Part shown: in pieces, positions 9,245 to 20,691 of the stretch
How positions within the stretch are numbered: position 1 is the stretch's first letter
Layout: the number at the start of each line of letters is the position of its first letter
Assembly: GCF_000972785.3 (NCBI RefSeq)
Contig: NZ_CP011253.3
Location: forward strand, 4,340,001-4,404,000
Length of the DNA: 64,000 bases
Direction of reading: 5' to 3'
Source of the DNA: Pandoraea oxalativorans
Lineage (GTDB): Bacteria > Pseudomonadota > Gammaproteobacteria > Burkholderiales > Burkholderiaceae
Translations under genes and position numbers: made by a program
Notes under the pieces: generated by a model
Seen by the model: the letters and a program-made list of their open reading frames with translations, nothing else
The model's database searches: none
Told to the model about the DNA's origin: nothing

Positions 9245-11467
9245 ATGGACTACCAGACCGATATCAAGAAGTTTCTCTATAGCCACTACTTTTTCAGCGG
9301 CACCCGGCAGGCGGTCGGCGTCATCCTGCCCGCGCTCGTCCTGTTCTGGGGGATGGATCAGCACCTGCTCGGCATCGAGGTCGCCTCCGGCGCGCTCTGC
9401 GCGAGCGTGGTCGACATCAACGGGCCGCTGCGTCACAAGCACACCGAACTGCTGAGCTGCACGCTCCTCGGCGCCTTGACGGTACTGATCACCGGCATGG
9501 CGACGGCCGCACAGCCGTGGCAACTCTGGATCACCTCGCTGATTCTGACGTTCGGTCTGTCGATGCTCGTGGTCTATGGATTTCGCGCCTCGCTCGTGAG
9601 CTTCGCCTGCCTCATGATGATGGTCCTCAACGTCGAGGCGGACCTCACCCGCCATCAGGCGGTGCTCGACGCCGGGGCCGTACTCGCCGGCGGGCTCTGG
9701 TACACCTATTTCAGTCTGTTCGTCTGTCGCATCTGGTGGTTTCGCATCGAGCAGCAAACGCTGGCGGAGTGCTTCTTCGTCACGTCCGAGTATCTGGAAG
9801 CCAAAGCGGCCTTCTACGATACGTCGACCGATATCGACGACTGCTACCGCCGTCTGATTGCCGCACAGGTCAATGTGGTGGAAAAGCAGCAGGCGGCACG
9901 CGAGATCATTCTGCGTAACCTGCCCCGGTTGCGCATCGGTGCGCTGGAACCCCGCCGCACCATGCTGTTCAATCTGTTCATCAATATCGTCGACCTGCAT
10001 GAGACGGTGGTGTCGGTGCATACCGACTATCCGATGCTGCGTCGCGAGTTCGCCAACAACGACGTGCTCCTGTTCTTCCGCGACATGATCCGCAAGATCG
10101 CCATCGAGGTGGATGCGATCGGCTACGCCATCGCGACCAACGAGCCCTCGCGGGCACAACGCAGTTGGCGCGCAGAGTTCCGGGCCATCGAGTACGAAAT
10201 CGAACTGATGCGCAAGCAGTCGCTGCAACAGAAATCCCCGGAGGCCTATCAGGCGCTCACCAGCACGTTCCGCCGCGTGTGGAGCACCACACGTATCGTC
10301 GAGCGGATGCACCGCAACACCGACGTGAGCACCGCGGGCAGCGCGACCGAAGTGCAGATCGACCAGGCTCTGCAACGCTTTACCTCACGACAGAGCTTTT
10401 CTCCGAAACTTCTCTGGAAAAATCTGACTTTTTCGTCGCCGAGTTTCCGTCATGCATTGCGGGTGACGATTGCCATCGCCGCCGGGCTGCTCATCTGCGA
10501 AAACTGGTCGTTGCTTGCAGGGCAGGACCACAGCTATTGGGTACTGCTCACGATCATCGTGATTTTGAAGCCGGGTTTCAGCCTGACGAAGCAGAAGAAC
10601 GCGCAGCGTCTGACCGGCACGCTGATCGGCTGTGTGAGCGTGCTGGTGATTTTGTCCTTCGTTCACAAGGCCTGGATTCTGCTCGCGCTCATGTTCTTCT
10701 GCATGGTCATGGGCAACAGCCTGTCGTTGTTCAACTACGGCTTGTCGGTCGTCTTCATGTCGTCGTACGTGCTGCTGCTGTTCCACTTCCTGCTGCCAGG
10801 CTCGCTCTCGGTGATCGGCGAGCGCGCGATCGACACGCTGATCGGATCGGCCATTGCGCTGGTGTGTTCGTATCTGTTCCCGTATTGGGAATACCGGTTG
10901 ATGGGGCCGCTGATCCGCAACGCGGTCCAGTCCACGCGCACCTATCTCGAATCGAGCGCCGCGCTGGACGGCAAACGCGACGACTTCGCCTATCGCATGG
11001 CGCGCAAGGACATGCACATTGCCTTCGGGAATTTCGGTGCCGCCTTCAAGCGGATGATGCTGGAACCGAAGTCCAAGCAGGTCGCCGTTGCGGAGCTGAA
11101 CGATTTGCTGGTGCAGAACCATGTGATGGCGTCGTACATCACGGGCCTGTCGGACGTGCTGCCGCGACAGATCGCAGCAGACAAGAGCGGGGAGCTGGGG
11201 CAGGTAGTCGCTGCGATCAGCGACCTGCTCTCGCAAGCAGTCGCCGCGCCCGCGGCATCCGTGCCGACGGACACGCAGGCCGCCACCGAAGCGATGCGCG
11301 ATTACACGAAGCGTCTCGATGCTCTTGTCGTCGCGCAGGAACAGCAACCCGACGCCGTCGACGCGCACGTGCAGGAGATCAAGCAGGTCGTGCACCAGCT
11401 CAAACAGATGTTGCGCGCGGGCGAGCTGATTCTGCGCGACATGCGGGCGATTCGTCTGCCCGCGTGA
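9245..11467 (+). CDS. FUSC/YccS-YhfK-type inner membrane protein
   Basis: A 740-residue membrane protein of the fusaric acid resistance/YccS-YhfK family. The ATG at 9245 (MDYQTDIKKFLYSHYFFSG) fits the family better than the in-frame codon at 9218. The layout is typical: an N-terminal block of about five to six hydrophobic segments (residues about 20-175), a long hydrophilic alpha-helical cytoplasmic region (about 175-400), a second hydrophobic block (about 405-540) with LTIIVILKPGFSLTKQKN, which is the best conserved signature of the family, and a helical C-terminal tail of about 200 residues. Family members are thought to export aromatic carboxylic acids or similar compounds, but no substrate can be read from the sequence. 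There are no periplasmic adaptor or AaeX-like neighbours, so it probably acts alone. It converges on the regulator at 11514. Confidence 0.88.
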   Translation: MDYQTDIKKFLYSHYFFSGTRQAVGVILPALVLFWGMDQHLLGIEVASGALCASVVDINGPLRHKHTELLSCTLLGALTVLITGMATAAQPWQLWITSLILTFGLSMLVVYGFRASLVSFACLMMMVLNVEADLTRHQAVLDAGAVLAGGLWYTYFSLFVCRIWWFRIEQQTLAECFFVTSEYLEAKAAFYDTSTDIDDCYRRLIAAQVNVVEKQQAAREIILRNLPRLRIGALEPRRTMLFNLFINIVDLHETVVSVHTDYPMLRREFANNDVLLFFRDMIRKIAIEVDAIGYAIATNEPSRAQRSWRAEFRAIEYEIELMRKQSLQQKSPEAYQALTSTFRRVWSTTRIVERMHRNTDVSTAGSATEVQIDQALQRFTSRQSFSPKLLWKNLTFSSPSFRHALRVTIAIAAGLLICENWSLLAGQDHSYWVLLTIIVILKPGFSLTKQKNAQRLTGTLIGCVSVLVILSFVHKAWILLALMFFCMVMGNSLSLFNYGLSVVFMSSYVLLLFHFLLPGSLSVIGERAIDTLIGSAIALVCSYLFPYWEYRLMGPLIRNAVQSTRTYLESSAALDGKRDDFAYRMARKDMHIAFGNFGAAFKRMMLEPKSKQVAVAELNDLLVQNHVMASYITGLSDVLPRQIAADKSGELGQVVAAISDLLSQAVAAPAASVPTDTQAATEAMRDYTKRLDALVVAQEQQPDAVDAHVQEIKQVVHQLKQMLRAGELILRDMRAIRLPA

Positions 11468-11513
11468 ACGCGTCATGCCGCACCGGGCCGCACCGGGCCG
11501 GACCGCCTGTGCT

Positions 11514-12152
11514 TCAGGTGATGCCGGTTCGCGTTGCGTAGTGATAGAGATCGACGTCTCGATCCAACCCCAGCTTGCGCATGGCGTTGGTCTTCTGAGA
11601 GCTCACGGTCTTCACGCTGCGACTCAGTTGGAATGCGATCTCGCTGATGGTCAGCCCGGAGACGAACAAGCGCACCACTTCGACTTCGCGTCCCGAGAGC
11701 TTCGACGCATCGATTTCGAGGTCGTCGATCAGAGAGTCGTGCAGGCGCGTCGCGAGGCCAGCGGGAATATAACGGCTGCCATAGGCCACCACGCACACGA
11801 TGTCGGCAATCGAGCTCTGCTCATCGAGCTTCGAGAGAATCGAGTGCACGCCGAGCTTTAGCATGCCGCGCAGAATGGCGAGATTCTCGAGCATCGTGAC
11901 GACGATAATCTTGATGTTGGGGAAGTAACGGCGCACATAGCCGATGAGAAAGAGCCCGTCCTTGAAGTTGCCGCCGGGCATGGAGAAGTCGGTGACGAGG
12001 ATGTCGCACGGCGCTTTGGCGAGCAGATTGACCAACTCCGACGAATTTCCTGCCTCCCCGACCATATGGATCATCTCTCGCTCTTCGAGCAGACGACGTA
12101 TTCCAAATCGCACAATCGGATGGTCGTCAGCGACCACGACATTGATCGTCAT
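11514..12152 (-). CDS. RcsB/BvgA-like LuxR-family response regulator
   Basis: A 212-residue response regulator with an N-terminal receiver domain and a C-terminal LuxR-type helix-turn-helix. The ATG at 12152 (MTINVVVADDHP) is preceded by a purine-rich AAGGGGGG stretch; the longer upstream frame is not needed. Acidic residues D9/D10, the phospho-acceptor D55 in ILVTDFSMPGG and the lysine in SILSKLDEQ are all present, so it should be phosphorylated. The receiver carries the GGNFKDGLFLIGYVRRYFPN type of segment seen in RcsB. The HTH is in LSGREVEVVRLFVSGLTISEIA. No sensor kinase or RcsC/D-like gene is adjacent, so its partner is unknown. A short GC-rich 10-bp direct repeat near 11480-11499 lies just after its stop. 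Confidence 0.88.
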   Translation of the reverse strand: MTINVVVADDHPIVRFGIRRLLEEREMIHMVGEAGNSSELVNLLAKAPCDILVTDFSMPGGNFKDGLFLIGYVRRYFPNIKIIVVTMLENLAILRGMLKLGVHSILSKLDEQSSIADIVCVVAYGSRYIPAGLATRLHDSLIDDLEIDASKLSGREVEVVRLFVSGLTISEIAFQLSRSVKTVSSQKTNAMRKLGLDRDVDLYHYATRTGIT

Positions 12153-12570
12153 TTTGTCCCCCCTTCTCTTCGTTTGGCAGACCTTGGTGACCGTGGGACG
12201 CACACGGTGCTTCGCGTCGGCCGTCACAACGAAGCGGGTCCATTCTGGCAAAAAGGGAACAGGCCGACCGGATGGGAAACGTCACATAGTTGTATCGGAC
12301 GCAGCCGCTTGCCACGCAGTGTGGTCCATCCGGGGGAGGCCCGCATGCAGCCTGATAGAGCGGGTACTGCACGCTAACTACTTGAAGCGACTTGCACGGA
12401 CGTGAAATTGCACAGACACACAACGAGGGAGTTTGTGCTACTCGCGTCACCGTCGACCGGAAGATTCGCAGCTCGGGTTTGCGGCATTCCGTTTGCGAAA
12501 GTCGGAATTACCTTAAACACCTGCGCTGGATTTGATGGTCGGCGCGTTGCGCGCCTCCCGAGATGCGTAG
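12153..12570. other. Intergenic region without recognised gene
   Basis: 418 bp between the NodT-type gene and the RcsB-like regulator. The promoter of the regulator must be here. I see no coding ORF, no clear terminator after the efflux operon and no repeat. Confidence 0.55.
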
Positions 12571-14184
12571 TTATTCCTGCGCGGAGGGCCCCGACGCCTT
12601 GCCGCCGTTCGGCGCTTCGGCCCCGCCACTGGCCGCGCCGCTTGCTGCCGCACCGTCCTGCGGCAGTCCATGCCAGCCACCGCCGAGTGCCGTCACGAGC
12701 AACACATTCGCGGTGAACTGCCGGCCGAGAATGGTCAGGGCCGTACGCTCCGTGGTGTACGCAGTCGCCTGCGCCGTCAGCACATTCTGGAATCCGACGG
12801 TCCCAGCCTTGTACTGGTTGAGGATCAGTTGCGCCGCTTCCTGAGCCGACTGGACCGCCTGATTCTGTACGGCGGCCTCGCGTCCCAGATAGTTAAGCGC
12901 CGCCAGATTGTCCTCGACCGACTGGAATGCCGTGAGCACGGTCTGGCGGTACGTCGCGACTTGCGCGTCGTAGGCGGCAATCGCCGCGTCGGTCTGTGCG
13001 CGTCGCAAGCCACCATCGAACAATGTCGCCGCGAGCGCCGGGCCGACCGACCAGAAACGACTCGGCAATGTCAGCCAGTCCGCAAAGCTGTTGCTCTGGA
13101 ATCCCCCCGTGGCCGAAAGGGAAAGCGTCGGGAAAAATGCGGCCTTCGCCACGCCGATCTTCGCGTTCGCGGCGACCACCGAACGTTCCGCCGACGCGAT
13201 GTCGGGACGACGCTCCAGCAGTTTCGACGGCAAGCTGACCGGCACGGGTGGCAAGGCGGCGCGCAGTGGTGCAGGCGTCAGAGAGAACACGGCCGGGGCC
13301 TTGCCGACGAGTAGCGCGATGGCGTGCTCGAGCTGCGCACGCGTCACTTCGATATCGAGCGCGGACGCTTGTGCCTGCTGCAATTGTGTCTGCGCCTGAA
13401 TGACGTCCGAACGTTGCGCGACGCCCACGGCATATTGGTTCTGCGTGAGTTTCAGCGTCTGCTCGTAGGCTGCGACGGTGCGCCCAAGCAGCGCTTTTTG
13501 CGCATCTGTCACGCGCAGATCGAAGTAGTTCTGGGCGAGCAACGCCTGCGCCGACAGACGTGCGTTCGCCAGATCCGCCGCGCTTGCCTCGGCGCTCGCA
13601 TTACCGGCCTCCACCGACCGGCGCACGCTGCCCCAGATATCCAGTTCCCAGCTTGCCGTTCCCGACAAGCTGTAGCTGTTGGAAATCCCTCCCACGCCCG
13701 AGCCGCTGATGGCCGTATTGCTCACGCGCGAACTGCTGCGCGTCACACCCGCATCGGCACCGATCGTCGGGAAGAAGGCCGCGCGGGCCTGCCCCGCCAC
13801 CGCGAGCGCCTGACGATAGTTCGCCTCCGCTAGCTTGATGTTCTGGTTGTTGATGTCGACCTGAGACATCAGATCGGCAAGCACCGGATCCTGATAAATG
13901 GCCCACCACTCGCCCTTGTCGGCTGCGTCGTTCGGCTCGGCCAGTTTCCAGTCACCGGTTTCCTTGAACGCCGCCGGTGTGTCGATCTCCGGGCGAACGT
14001 AGTCCGGCCCCAGCGCGCACCCCGCAAGCCACAACACCGCACTCGCCGCGAGGACCGTTGCCGAACGACGCACGCGCGGCGACACTCCCAATCCACGCCC
14101 GGGTGCATTCGCCCCCCTCACGGCAGCGGCGTGAGAGCGATCGTTGGACATTTGACGATTTACGGTACGAGGCATAGCGGACAT
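12571..14184 (-). CDS. NodT/OprM-type outer membrane efflux lipoprotein
   Basis: The outer-membrane channel for the MdtABC pump. The lipobox LAGC at the end of LAASAVLWLAGC, followed by ALGPDYVRPEIDTP, is the NodT/OprM lipoprotein signature. Two OEP repeats follow; the second contains the typical LLERRPDIASAERSV and AAFFPTLSLSA. Start choice is uncertain: the ATG at 14184 has GAAGG upstream; an ATG at 14316 overlaps mdtC by 8 nt and would add 44 residues; the GTG at 14085 would give the neatest signal peptide (22 residues before the Cys). Ala/Gly/Pro-rich sequence after the last helix may be disordered. It is the last gene of the operon mdtA-mdtB-mdtC-OMF. Confidence 0.9.
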   Translation of the reverse strand: MSAMPRTVNRQMSNDRSHAAAVRGANAPGRGLGVSPRVRRSATVLAASAVLWLAGCALGPDYVRPEIDTPAAFKETGDWKLAEPNDAADKGEWWAIYQDPVLADLMSQVDINNQNIKLAEANYRQALAVAGQARAAFFPTIGADAGVTRSSSRVSNTAISGSGVGGISNSYSLSGTASWELDIWGSVRRSVEAGNASAEASAADLANARLSAQALLAQNYFDLRVTDAQKALLGRTVAAYEQTLKLTQNQYAVGVAQRSDVIQAQTQLQQAQASALDIEVTRAQLEHAIALLVGKAPAVFSLTPAPLRAALPPVPVSLPSKLLERRPDIASAERSVVAANAKIGVAKAAFFPTLSLSATGGFQSNSFADWLTLPSRFWSVGPALAATLFDGGLRRAQTDAAIAAYDAQVATYRQTVLTAFQSVEDNLAALNYLGREAAVQNQAVQSAQEAAQLILNQYKAGTVGFQNVLTAQATAYTTERTALTILGRQFTANVLLVTALGGGWHGLPQDGAAASGAASGGAEAPNGGKASGPSAQE

Positions 14185-14308
14185 CGGCCCTTCGGCCGCA
14201 ACAGAGGTCACTGAATTAACTGAGACGGCAAAGGCGTCAAACGTTGAGGACGCGCCGGGAGTCAGGGGCGCCAGCGCAGCCGTCGACGGGAGCGCATCAC
14301 GCATTGCA

Positions 14309-17300
14309 TCAGCCATGGCCAATCTCCCCGACGTCGCTGTGGCCGGTCTGGCCACGTGCGCGCCAACGCATCCAGCGCAGCCGCACACGATCGAGATACA
14401 GATACACCACCGGCGTCGTATAGAGCGTGAGTACCTGACTCACGAGCAGGCCGCCCACGATGGAGATGCCCAGCGGCTGGCGCAGTTCGGCGCCGTCGCC
14501 GGTACCCAGCGCCAGCGGAATCGCGCCAAGCATGGCCGCCATCGTCGTCATCATGATCGGACGGAAACGCAGTACGCACGCCTTGAAGATCGCCTCGCGC
14601 GGCGGCAAGTTGTGACGTCGCTCCGCATCGAGCGCGAAGTCGATCATCATGATCGCGTTCTTCTTCACGATGCCGATCAGCAGAATCACGCCGATGAGCG
14701 CGATGATGCTGAACTCGGTATTGAACAACAGCAGCGCCAGCAACGCGCCCACGCCCGCCGACGGCAGCGTCGACAGAATCGTGAGCGGGTGGATGTAACT
14801 CTCATAGAGCACCCCCAGCACGATGTACACCGTCAACAGCGCCGTCAGAATCAGGATGGGCTGCGAGGACAATGCCGACTGGAACGCCTGCGCCGTGCCC
14901 TGGAAACTGCCCTGCACCGACGTCGGCATGCCAAGACGCCCCACCGCATCGTTGATCGACGCCTGCGCCTGCGAAAGCGACACGCCCGCCGGCAGATTGA
15001 ACGAAATCGTACTCGCGGCGAACTGGCCCTGATGCGACACGCCCAATGCCGTATTCGTCGGACGATAACGCGCGAAGGCCGAAAGCGGCACCTGAGCCCC
15101 CGCCGACGTCACCACGTAAATGTCCTTGAGCGACTCCGGACTTTGCCACCATTGCGGGGCCACTTCCATGACGACCTTGTACTGATTGAGCGGGTTGTAG
15201 ATGGTCGAGACCTGGCGCTGACCGAACGCGTCGTTGAGTACGTTGTCGATCTGGCTCATCGTCAGACCGAGCCGCGACGCCTGATCGCGATCGACGTCGA
15301 GCGTAGTCTGAAGGCCCTTGTCCTGCTGATCGGTGTTCACGTCGGTGAGATTCGGCAGACGCGAAATCGCATTGCGCACCTTCGGCTCCCACTCCCGCAA
15401 CTGCTGGAGGTCGTCCGCCTGCAAGGTGTACTGATACTGCGCATTGCTCGAACGCCCGCCCACGCGGATGTCCTGCACGGATTGCAGGTACAGCATCGCG
15501 CCCGGCTCCTTGGCCAGCTTGCCCCGCAAACGTGCAATCACCTGATCGGCCGTCACCTTTCGCTCGCCCAGCGGCTTGAGCGTGACGAACATCGACCCGC
15601 CGTTGCGATTCGAACCGCCAGTGAAACCCGTGACCGTTGCGACATCGGGATCGGCCTGCACGATCTTGATGAAGTCTGCGAGCTTCTTCTCCATGGCCTG
15701 GAACGAGATCGCCTGGTCGGCCTGAATGAAGCCGATCATCCGCCCGGTGTCCTGCTGAGGGAAGAAGCCTTTCGGCACCACCATGTAGAGCCAGACGTTC
15801 AGACAGATCGTCGCCAGCAGAATCAGCAGCATGAGCGGACCGTGGCGCAGCGCCCAGGCAAGCGAGCGCTCGTACTCGCGCAGCATCGCCTCGAACATGC
15901 GCTCGGTCCAGTTGCCCATGCGCATCCAGACGGACGGCGGTTTGGGCGGTTCAGACGCAAGCGGCGCGGTGTCGGCGGGCACACCCGGCGCGGCCCGCCC
16001 TTTGAGCAGCCGTGCGCACATCATCGGCGTGGTCGTCAGCGACACGACGAGCGAGACCATGATCGCCGCCGACAGCGTGACCGCAAACTCGCGGAACAGG
16101 CGGCCGACGATGCCGCCCATGAGCAGCAGCGGGATGAACACCGCCACCAGCGAAATGCTCATCGAGAGTACGGTGAAGCCGACTTCGCGCGTCCCTTTGA
16201 GCGCCGCCGCGAACGGACTCAAGCCCTCTTCGATATGCCGGGAGATGTTCTCCAGCACCACGATGGCATCGTCGACGACAAAGCCCGTCGCAATGGTGAG
16301 CGCCATGAGCGACAGATTATCGAGACTGAAGCCGCACAGATACATGATCCCAAATGTGCCGATCAGCGAGACCGGCACGGCCACGCTCGGAATCAGTGTG
16401 GCGCGCCAGTTCCGCAAGAACAGGAACACGACCATGATCACGAGCGCAATCGAGATCAGCAGCGTGCGCTCGACTTCCTTGAGCGACGCCCGGATCGTCG
16501 GCGTCCGGTCCATCACCACGTCGAGATTGATCGCCGCCGGAATCGAAGCGCGCAGGTTCGGCAGGATCTTGTTGATGCCGTCGACCGTCTGAATGATGTT
16601 CGCACCGGGCTGCGTCGTAATGATGAGCAGCACCGAGGGCTTGCCGTTGGCGGAACCGGCATTGCGCACGTCCTGCACCGAGTCGACCACATCGGCGATA
16701 TCGGAGAGTCGCACCGGACGTCCGTCCTGATAGGCGACGATGACCGGCAGATATTCCTTGGCGGTCTTCGCCTGATCGTTGGCAAGAATCTGCCAGCGGC
16801 GGTCGCCGTCTTCAAGCGCGCCCTTCGGTCGGTTCGCATTCACGGCCTGAATCGCAGTACGCACCGTCTCAAGCGGAATCTGATACTTGTTGAGCGCCGT
16901 GGGATTGAGTTCGACGCGCACGGCCGGTAGCGAGCTGCCGCCCACCGTGACGTCGCCCACCCCTTCGAGTTGCGAGATCTTCTGCGCGAGGATGGTCGAT
17001 GCCGCGTCGTACATCTGGCCGCGTGTCATGCTCTCGGACGTCAGCGCAATGATCATCACCGGCGCACTCGCCGGGTTCACCTTGCGATAGGTCGGATTGC
17101 TCGGCAAGCCCGTTGGCAGCAAGCTGCGTGCCGCGTTGATCGCCGCCTGCACGTCGCGTGCCGCGCCGTTGATATCGCGCGACAGGTCGAATTGCAGTGT
17201 GATGCGGGTCGAGCCGAGCGTGCTGTTCGACGTCATTTCCGTAACACCGGCGATGCGTCCGAGCGAACGCTCCAGCGGCGTGGCCACGCTGGCCGCCATC

Positions 17301-17473
17301 GTTTCCGGACTCGCGCCGGGCAGCGACGCCGACACCGAGATCGTCGGAAAGTCCACCTGCGGCAATGGCGAGACCGGCAACAACCCGAAGGCAACGATGC
17401 CCGCCAGCGTCACCCCGATGGTGAGCAGTACGGTCGCGACCGAGCGCTTGATGAAGACAGCCGACAGGTTCAT
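14309..17473 (-). CDS. mdtC: RND multidrug efflux permease MdtC
   Basis: Proton-driven RND pump subunit, 1054 residues. The sequence follows E. coli MdtC closely at the N-terminus ([39 protein letters not shown]) and through [29 protein letters not shown], and the final TM region [19 protein letters not shown]. Twelve TM segments with two large periplasmic loops are expected and the hydrophobic blocks agree. MdtB and MdtC form a heterotrimer in E. coli and both are present here. The Asp pair in the TM4 motif FVVDDAIVV (proton relay) is intact. The ATG overlaps the mdtB stop by 4 nt. Confidence 0.96.
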   Translation of the reverse strand: MNLSAVFIKRSVATVLLTIGVTLAGIVAFGLLPVSPLPQVDFPTISVSASLPGASPETMAASVATPLERSLGRIAGVTEMTSNSTLGSTRITLQFDLSRDINGAARDVQAAINAARSLLPTGLPSNPTYRKVNPASAPVMIIALTSESMTRGQMYDAASTILAQKISQLEGVGDVTVGGSSLPAVRVELNPTALNKYQIPLETVRTAIQAVNANRPKGALEDGDRRWQILANDQAKTAKEYLPVIVAYQDGRPVRLSDIADVVDSVQDVRNAGSANGKPSVLLIITTQPGANIIQTVDGINKILPNLRASIPAAINLDVVMDRTPTIRASLKEVERTLLISIALVIMVVFLFLRNWRATLIPSVAVPVSLIGTFGIMYLCGFSLDNLSLMALTIATGFVVDDAIVVLENISRHIEEGLSPFAAALKGTREVGFTVLSMSISLVAVFIPLLLMGGIVGRLFREFAVTLSAAIMVSLVVSLTTTPMMCARLLKGRAAPGVPADTAPLASEPPKPPSVWMRMGNWTERMFEAMLREYERSLAWALRHGPLMLLILLATICLNVWLYMVVPKGFFPQQDTGRMIGFIQADQAISFQAMEKKLADFIKIVQADPDVATVTGFTGGSNRNGGSMFVTLKPLGERKVTADQVIARLRGKLAKEPGAMLYLQSVQDIRVGGRSSNAQYQYTLQADDLQQLREWEPKVRNAISRLPNLTDVNTDQQDKGLQTTLDVDRDQASRLGLTMSQIDNVLNDAFGQRQVSTIYNPLNQYKVVMEVAPQWWQSPESLKDIYVVTSAGAQVPLSAFARYRPTNTALGVSHQGQFAASTISFNLPAGVSLSQAQASINDAVGRLGMPTSVQGSFQGTAQAFQSALSSQPILILTALLTVYIVLGVLYESYIHPLTILSTLPSAGVGALLALLLFNTEFSIIALIGVILLIGIVKKNAIMMIDFALDAERRHNLPPREAIFKACVLRFRPIMMTTMAAMLGAIPLALGTGDGAELRQPLGISIVGGLLVSQVLTLYTTPVVYLYLDRVRLRWMRWRARGQTGHSDVGEIGHG

Positions 17474-20400
17474 CGTGCCGGACCGTCCGTTGTCACCGCA
17501 CCGGCAGGACCGGCCCCCCCCGGGCCACCATGACCGCCATGATCGTCGTGACCTTCGCTATCCGACGGTCCGAAGCGACGCTCGCGCCATGCACGCGCCC
17601 GCATCGCCCAGCGGTCGAACCACAGGTAGATCACCGGCGTGGTGAAGAGCGTGAGCACCTGACTGACCATGAGACCGCCGACCATCGTGATACCGAGCGG
17701 CTGACGCAACTCGGAGCCGACACCGGAGCCGAGCATCAGCGGCAACGCGCCCAGCACAGCGGCCATCGTCGTCATCAGAATCGGCCGGAACCGCAGCAGG
17801 CACGCCTGATAAATCGCCTCGCGCGGTGCCATGCCATGCTCGCGCTCCGCTTCGAGCGCGAAGTCGATCATCATGATGGCGTTCTTCTTCACAATGCCGA
17901 TCAGCAGAATGATGCCGATGATCGCGATGACGCTGATGTCGTTGCCCGAAACCATGAGCGCAAGCAGCGCACCCACGCCGGCCGACGGCAGCGTCGACAA
18001 AATGGTGATCGGATGAATGTAGCTCTCGTAGAGCACGCCCAGAACGATATACATCGTGACGACCGCCGCGAGAATCAGCCACAGCGTATTCGAGAGGGAC
18101 GCCTGGAACGCCTGTGCAGCGCCCTGGAAAGTCGTCTGCGTGCTCACCGGCAAGCCGATGGACTGTTCCGCTTCGGTAATCGCCTTCACCGCGTCACCGA
18201 GCGATGCCCCCTTGGCCAGATTGAACGAGATTGTTGCCGCCGGGAATTGCGCCTGATGGTTGATCGCCAGCGGCGTGGGTTTCTCGATAATCTTTGCGAA
18301 CGACGTGAGCGGCACCTGCACGCCCGTCGTCGACGCGACGTAAATACCCTTGAGCGCATCCGGCCCGCGCTGGAAGTCGTTGGCCACTTCCAGCACCACG
18401 CGATACTGCGACGCCTGCGTATAGATCGTAGAAATCAGGCGCTGGCCGAAAGCGCTGTATAGCGTCTGATCGACAGCCGCAGGCGTCACGCCCAGACGAC
18501 TCGCCGTATCGCGGTCGATCTCCACATACGCCTGCAAGCCGTTGACCTGCAAGTCGCTTGTCACATCGGCCAGTTGCGGCACGTGTTGCAACTTGTCGAC
18601 CAGCTTCGGCACCCAGACGCCCAGCGTATCGAGGCTGGGATCCTGCAACGTGAACTGATACTGCGTGCGGCTGATACGGTCTTCAATCGTCAGATCCTGT
18701 ACCGGCTGCATATAGAGCGCGATGCCGGGGACCTTCGCGACTTCGGGCTGAATCCGGCGAATCACCTCGGAGGCGTCGATCCCGCGTGCCGCCTTGTCTT
18801 TCAGGTTGATGAGCAAACGCCCGCTATTGAGCGTGGCGTTCACGCCATCCACGCCGATGAACGACGACACCGATTCGACGGCGGGATCTTTAAGCACCTG
18901 CGCGACGAGCGCCTGCTGACGCTCGCCCATCGCCGCAAACGAAATGGATTGAGGCGCTTCGGAAATGCCCTGGATCACGCCGGTGTCCTGCACCGGGAAG
19001 AAGCCCTTCGGCACCCACAGGTAGAGCAACACCGTCAGCACCAGCGTGCCGAGCGCGACGAGCAGCGTGGCCCGCTGGCGATCAAGCACCCACGTGAGCC
19101 ATTCGCCGTACTTCGCAATAATGCGATCGAACAACTCGCCGGTCTTGCGATAGAACTTGCCCTGCTTCTCCTGCGGCACGTGACGCAGCAACTTGGCGCA
19201 CATCATCGGCGTCAGCGTCAGCGACACCACCGCCGAAATCAGAATCGAAACCGCCAGCGTAACCGCGAACTCGCGGAACAGACGGCCCACCACGTCGCCC
19301 ATGAACAGGAGCGGAATCAGCACGGCGATCAGCGAGAACGTGAGCGAAATGATGGTGAAGCCGATCTGCTCGGCCCCCTTGAGCGCCGCCTGCAACGGCT
19401 TCTCACCCTGCTCCATATACCGGGCGATGTTCTCGATCATCACGATGGCGTCATCGACCACGAAGCCAGTCGCAATGGTCAGCGCCATGAGCGTCAGGTT
19501 ATTGATCGAGAAGCCGGCGAGATACATGACGCCAAAGGTACCGATCAGCGAGAGCGGCACCGCCACACTCGGAATAATGGTGGCCGATACATTGCGCAGA
19601 AAGACGAAAATCACCATCACCACCAGAGCGACGGCAAGAATCAATTCGAACTGAACGTCCGAGACCGACGCACGGATCGTCGTGGTGCGATCGGTCAGCA
19701 GTTGCACGTCGATGCTGCCCGGCAGCGCTGCCTGCAATTGCGGCAGCAAAGCCTTGACCTTATTGACGGTCTCGATCACGTTCGCCCCCGGCTGACGCTG
19801 CACGTTCAGCACGATGGCCGGGGTGGTGTCGGCCCACGCAGCGAGCTTGGTGTTCTCCGCGCCGTCGATCACATCGGCGATGTCGGACAGACGAATCGGC
19901 CCGCCATTCTTATAGGCGATGACGAGATTGCGATATTCGTCTGCGGACGCCAACTGGTCGTTCGCGTCGATGGCCGACGCGCGCAGCGGACCGTCGAAAC
20001 TCCCCTTCGCCTGATTGACGTTAGCGGCCGCAATCGAAGTACGAACGTCTTCGATGTTCAGCCCATAGGACGTGATGGCACGCGGGTTGACCTGAATCCG
20101 CACGGCCGGGCGCTGCCCGCCGGAAATGCTCACCAGACCGATGCCCGGCAACTGTGAAATCTTCTGCGCCACGCGCGTGTCGACCAGATCCTGCAGCTTC
20201 GGCAGCGGCATGGTCTTCGACATGATCGCCAACGTCAGGATCGGGGTATCCGCCGGATTGACCTTGTTATAGATCGGCGGCATCGGCAGATCGCTCGGCA
20301 GCAGGTTGCTGGCGCTGTTGATCGCGGCCTGCACCTCCTGCTCGGCCACGTCGAGGCCGAGGTCGAGCGAGAACTGGAGCGTGATCACCGACGCCCCACC

Positions 20401-20691
20401 CGAACTGGTCGACGACATCTGGTTCAGGCCCGGCATCTGCCCGAACTGACGCTCCAGCGGCGCGGTCACCGATGAGGTCATTACATCCGGGCTCGCGCCC
20501 GGATACAGCGTGACGACCTGAATGGTCGGATAGTCGACTTCCGGCAGTGCGGAGAGCGGCAGCAGCCGGTAGGCAACGAAACCGGCAAGCAGAATCGCCA
20601 GCATCAGCAACGATGTGGCGACCGGTCGGAGAATAAACTGACGTGACGGATTCATGAGCGACGTTGGTGGGTATGGCTCACTGCGGCTCAC
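17470..20691 (-). CDS. mdtB: RND multidrug efflux permease MdtB
   Basis: Second RND pump subunit, 1073 residues from the GTG at 20691, which overlaps the mdtA stop as GTGA. That start gives an N-terminal extension of the same length as E. coli MdtB before the [16 protein letters not shown] segment; the alternative ATG at 20655 lacks a ribosome binding site. MdtB-type residues are clear: [72 protein letters not shown]. The proton-relay Asp pair is intact. The C-terminus after the last TM is rich in Gly, His and Asp ([20 protein letters not shown]), which could bind metal or simply be disordered. Confidence 0.96.
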   Translation of the reverse strand: MSRSEPYPPTSLMNPSRQFILRPVATSLLMLAILLAGFVAYRLLPLSALPEVDYPTIQVVTLYPGASPDVMTSSVTAPLERQFGQMPGLNQMSSTSSGGASVITLQFSLDLGLDVAEQEVQAAINSASNLLPSDLPMPPIYNKVNPADTPILTLAIMSKTMPLPKLQDLVDTRVAQKISQLPGIGLVSISGGQRPAVRIQVNPRAITSYGLNIEDVRTSIAAANVNQAKGSFDGPLRASAIDANDQLASADEYRNLVIAYKNGGPIRLSDIADVIDGAENTKLAAWADTTPAIVLNVQRQPGANVIETVNKVKALLPQLQAALPGSIDVQLLTDRTTTIRASVSDVQFELILAVALVVMVIFVFLRNVSATIIPSVAVPLSLIGTFGVMYLAGFSINNLTLMALTIATGFVVDDAIVMIENIARYMEQGEKPLQAALKGAEQIGFTIISLTFSLIAVLIPLLFMGDVVGRLFREFAVTLAVSILISAVVSLTLTPMMCAKLLRHVPQEKQGKFYRKTGELFDRIIAKYGEWLTWVLDRQRATLLVALGTLVLTVLLYLWVPKGFFPVQDTGVIQGISEAPQSISFAAMGERQQALVAQVLKDPAVESVSSFIGVDGVNATLNSGRLLINLKDKAARGIDASEVIRRIQPEVAKVPGIALYMQPVQDLTIEDRISRTQYQFTLQDPSLDTLGVWVPKLVDKLQHVPQLADVTSDLQVNGLQAYVEIDRDTASRLGVTPAAVDQTLYSAFGQRLISTIYTQASQYRVVLEVANDFQRGPDALKGIYVASTTGVQVPLTSFAKIIEKPTPLAINHQAQFPAATISFNLAKGASLGDAVKAITEAEQSIGLPVSTQTTFQGAAQAFQASLSNTLWLILAAVVTMYIVLGVLYESYIHPITILSTLPSAGVGALLALMVSGNDISVIAIIGIILLIGIVKKNAIMMIDFALEAEREHGMAPREAIYQACLLRFRPILMTTMAAVLGALPLMLGSGVGSELRQPLGITMVGGLMVSQVLTLFTTPVIYLWFDRWAMRARAWRERRFGPSDSEGHDDHGGHGGPGGAGPAGAVTTDGPAR

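Noticed and set aside
14315..16930. 871-codon open frame on the plus strand
   Set aside because: Fully antisense to mdtC; His/Arg-rich translation typical of shadows in high-GC genes.
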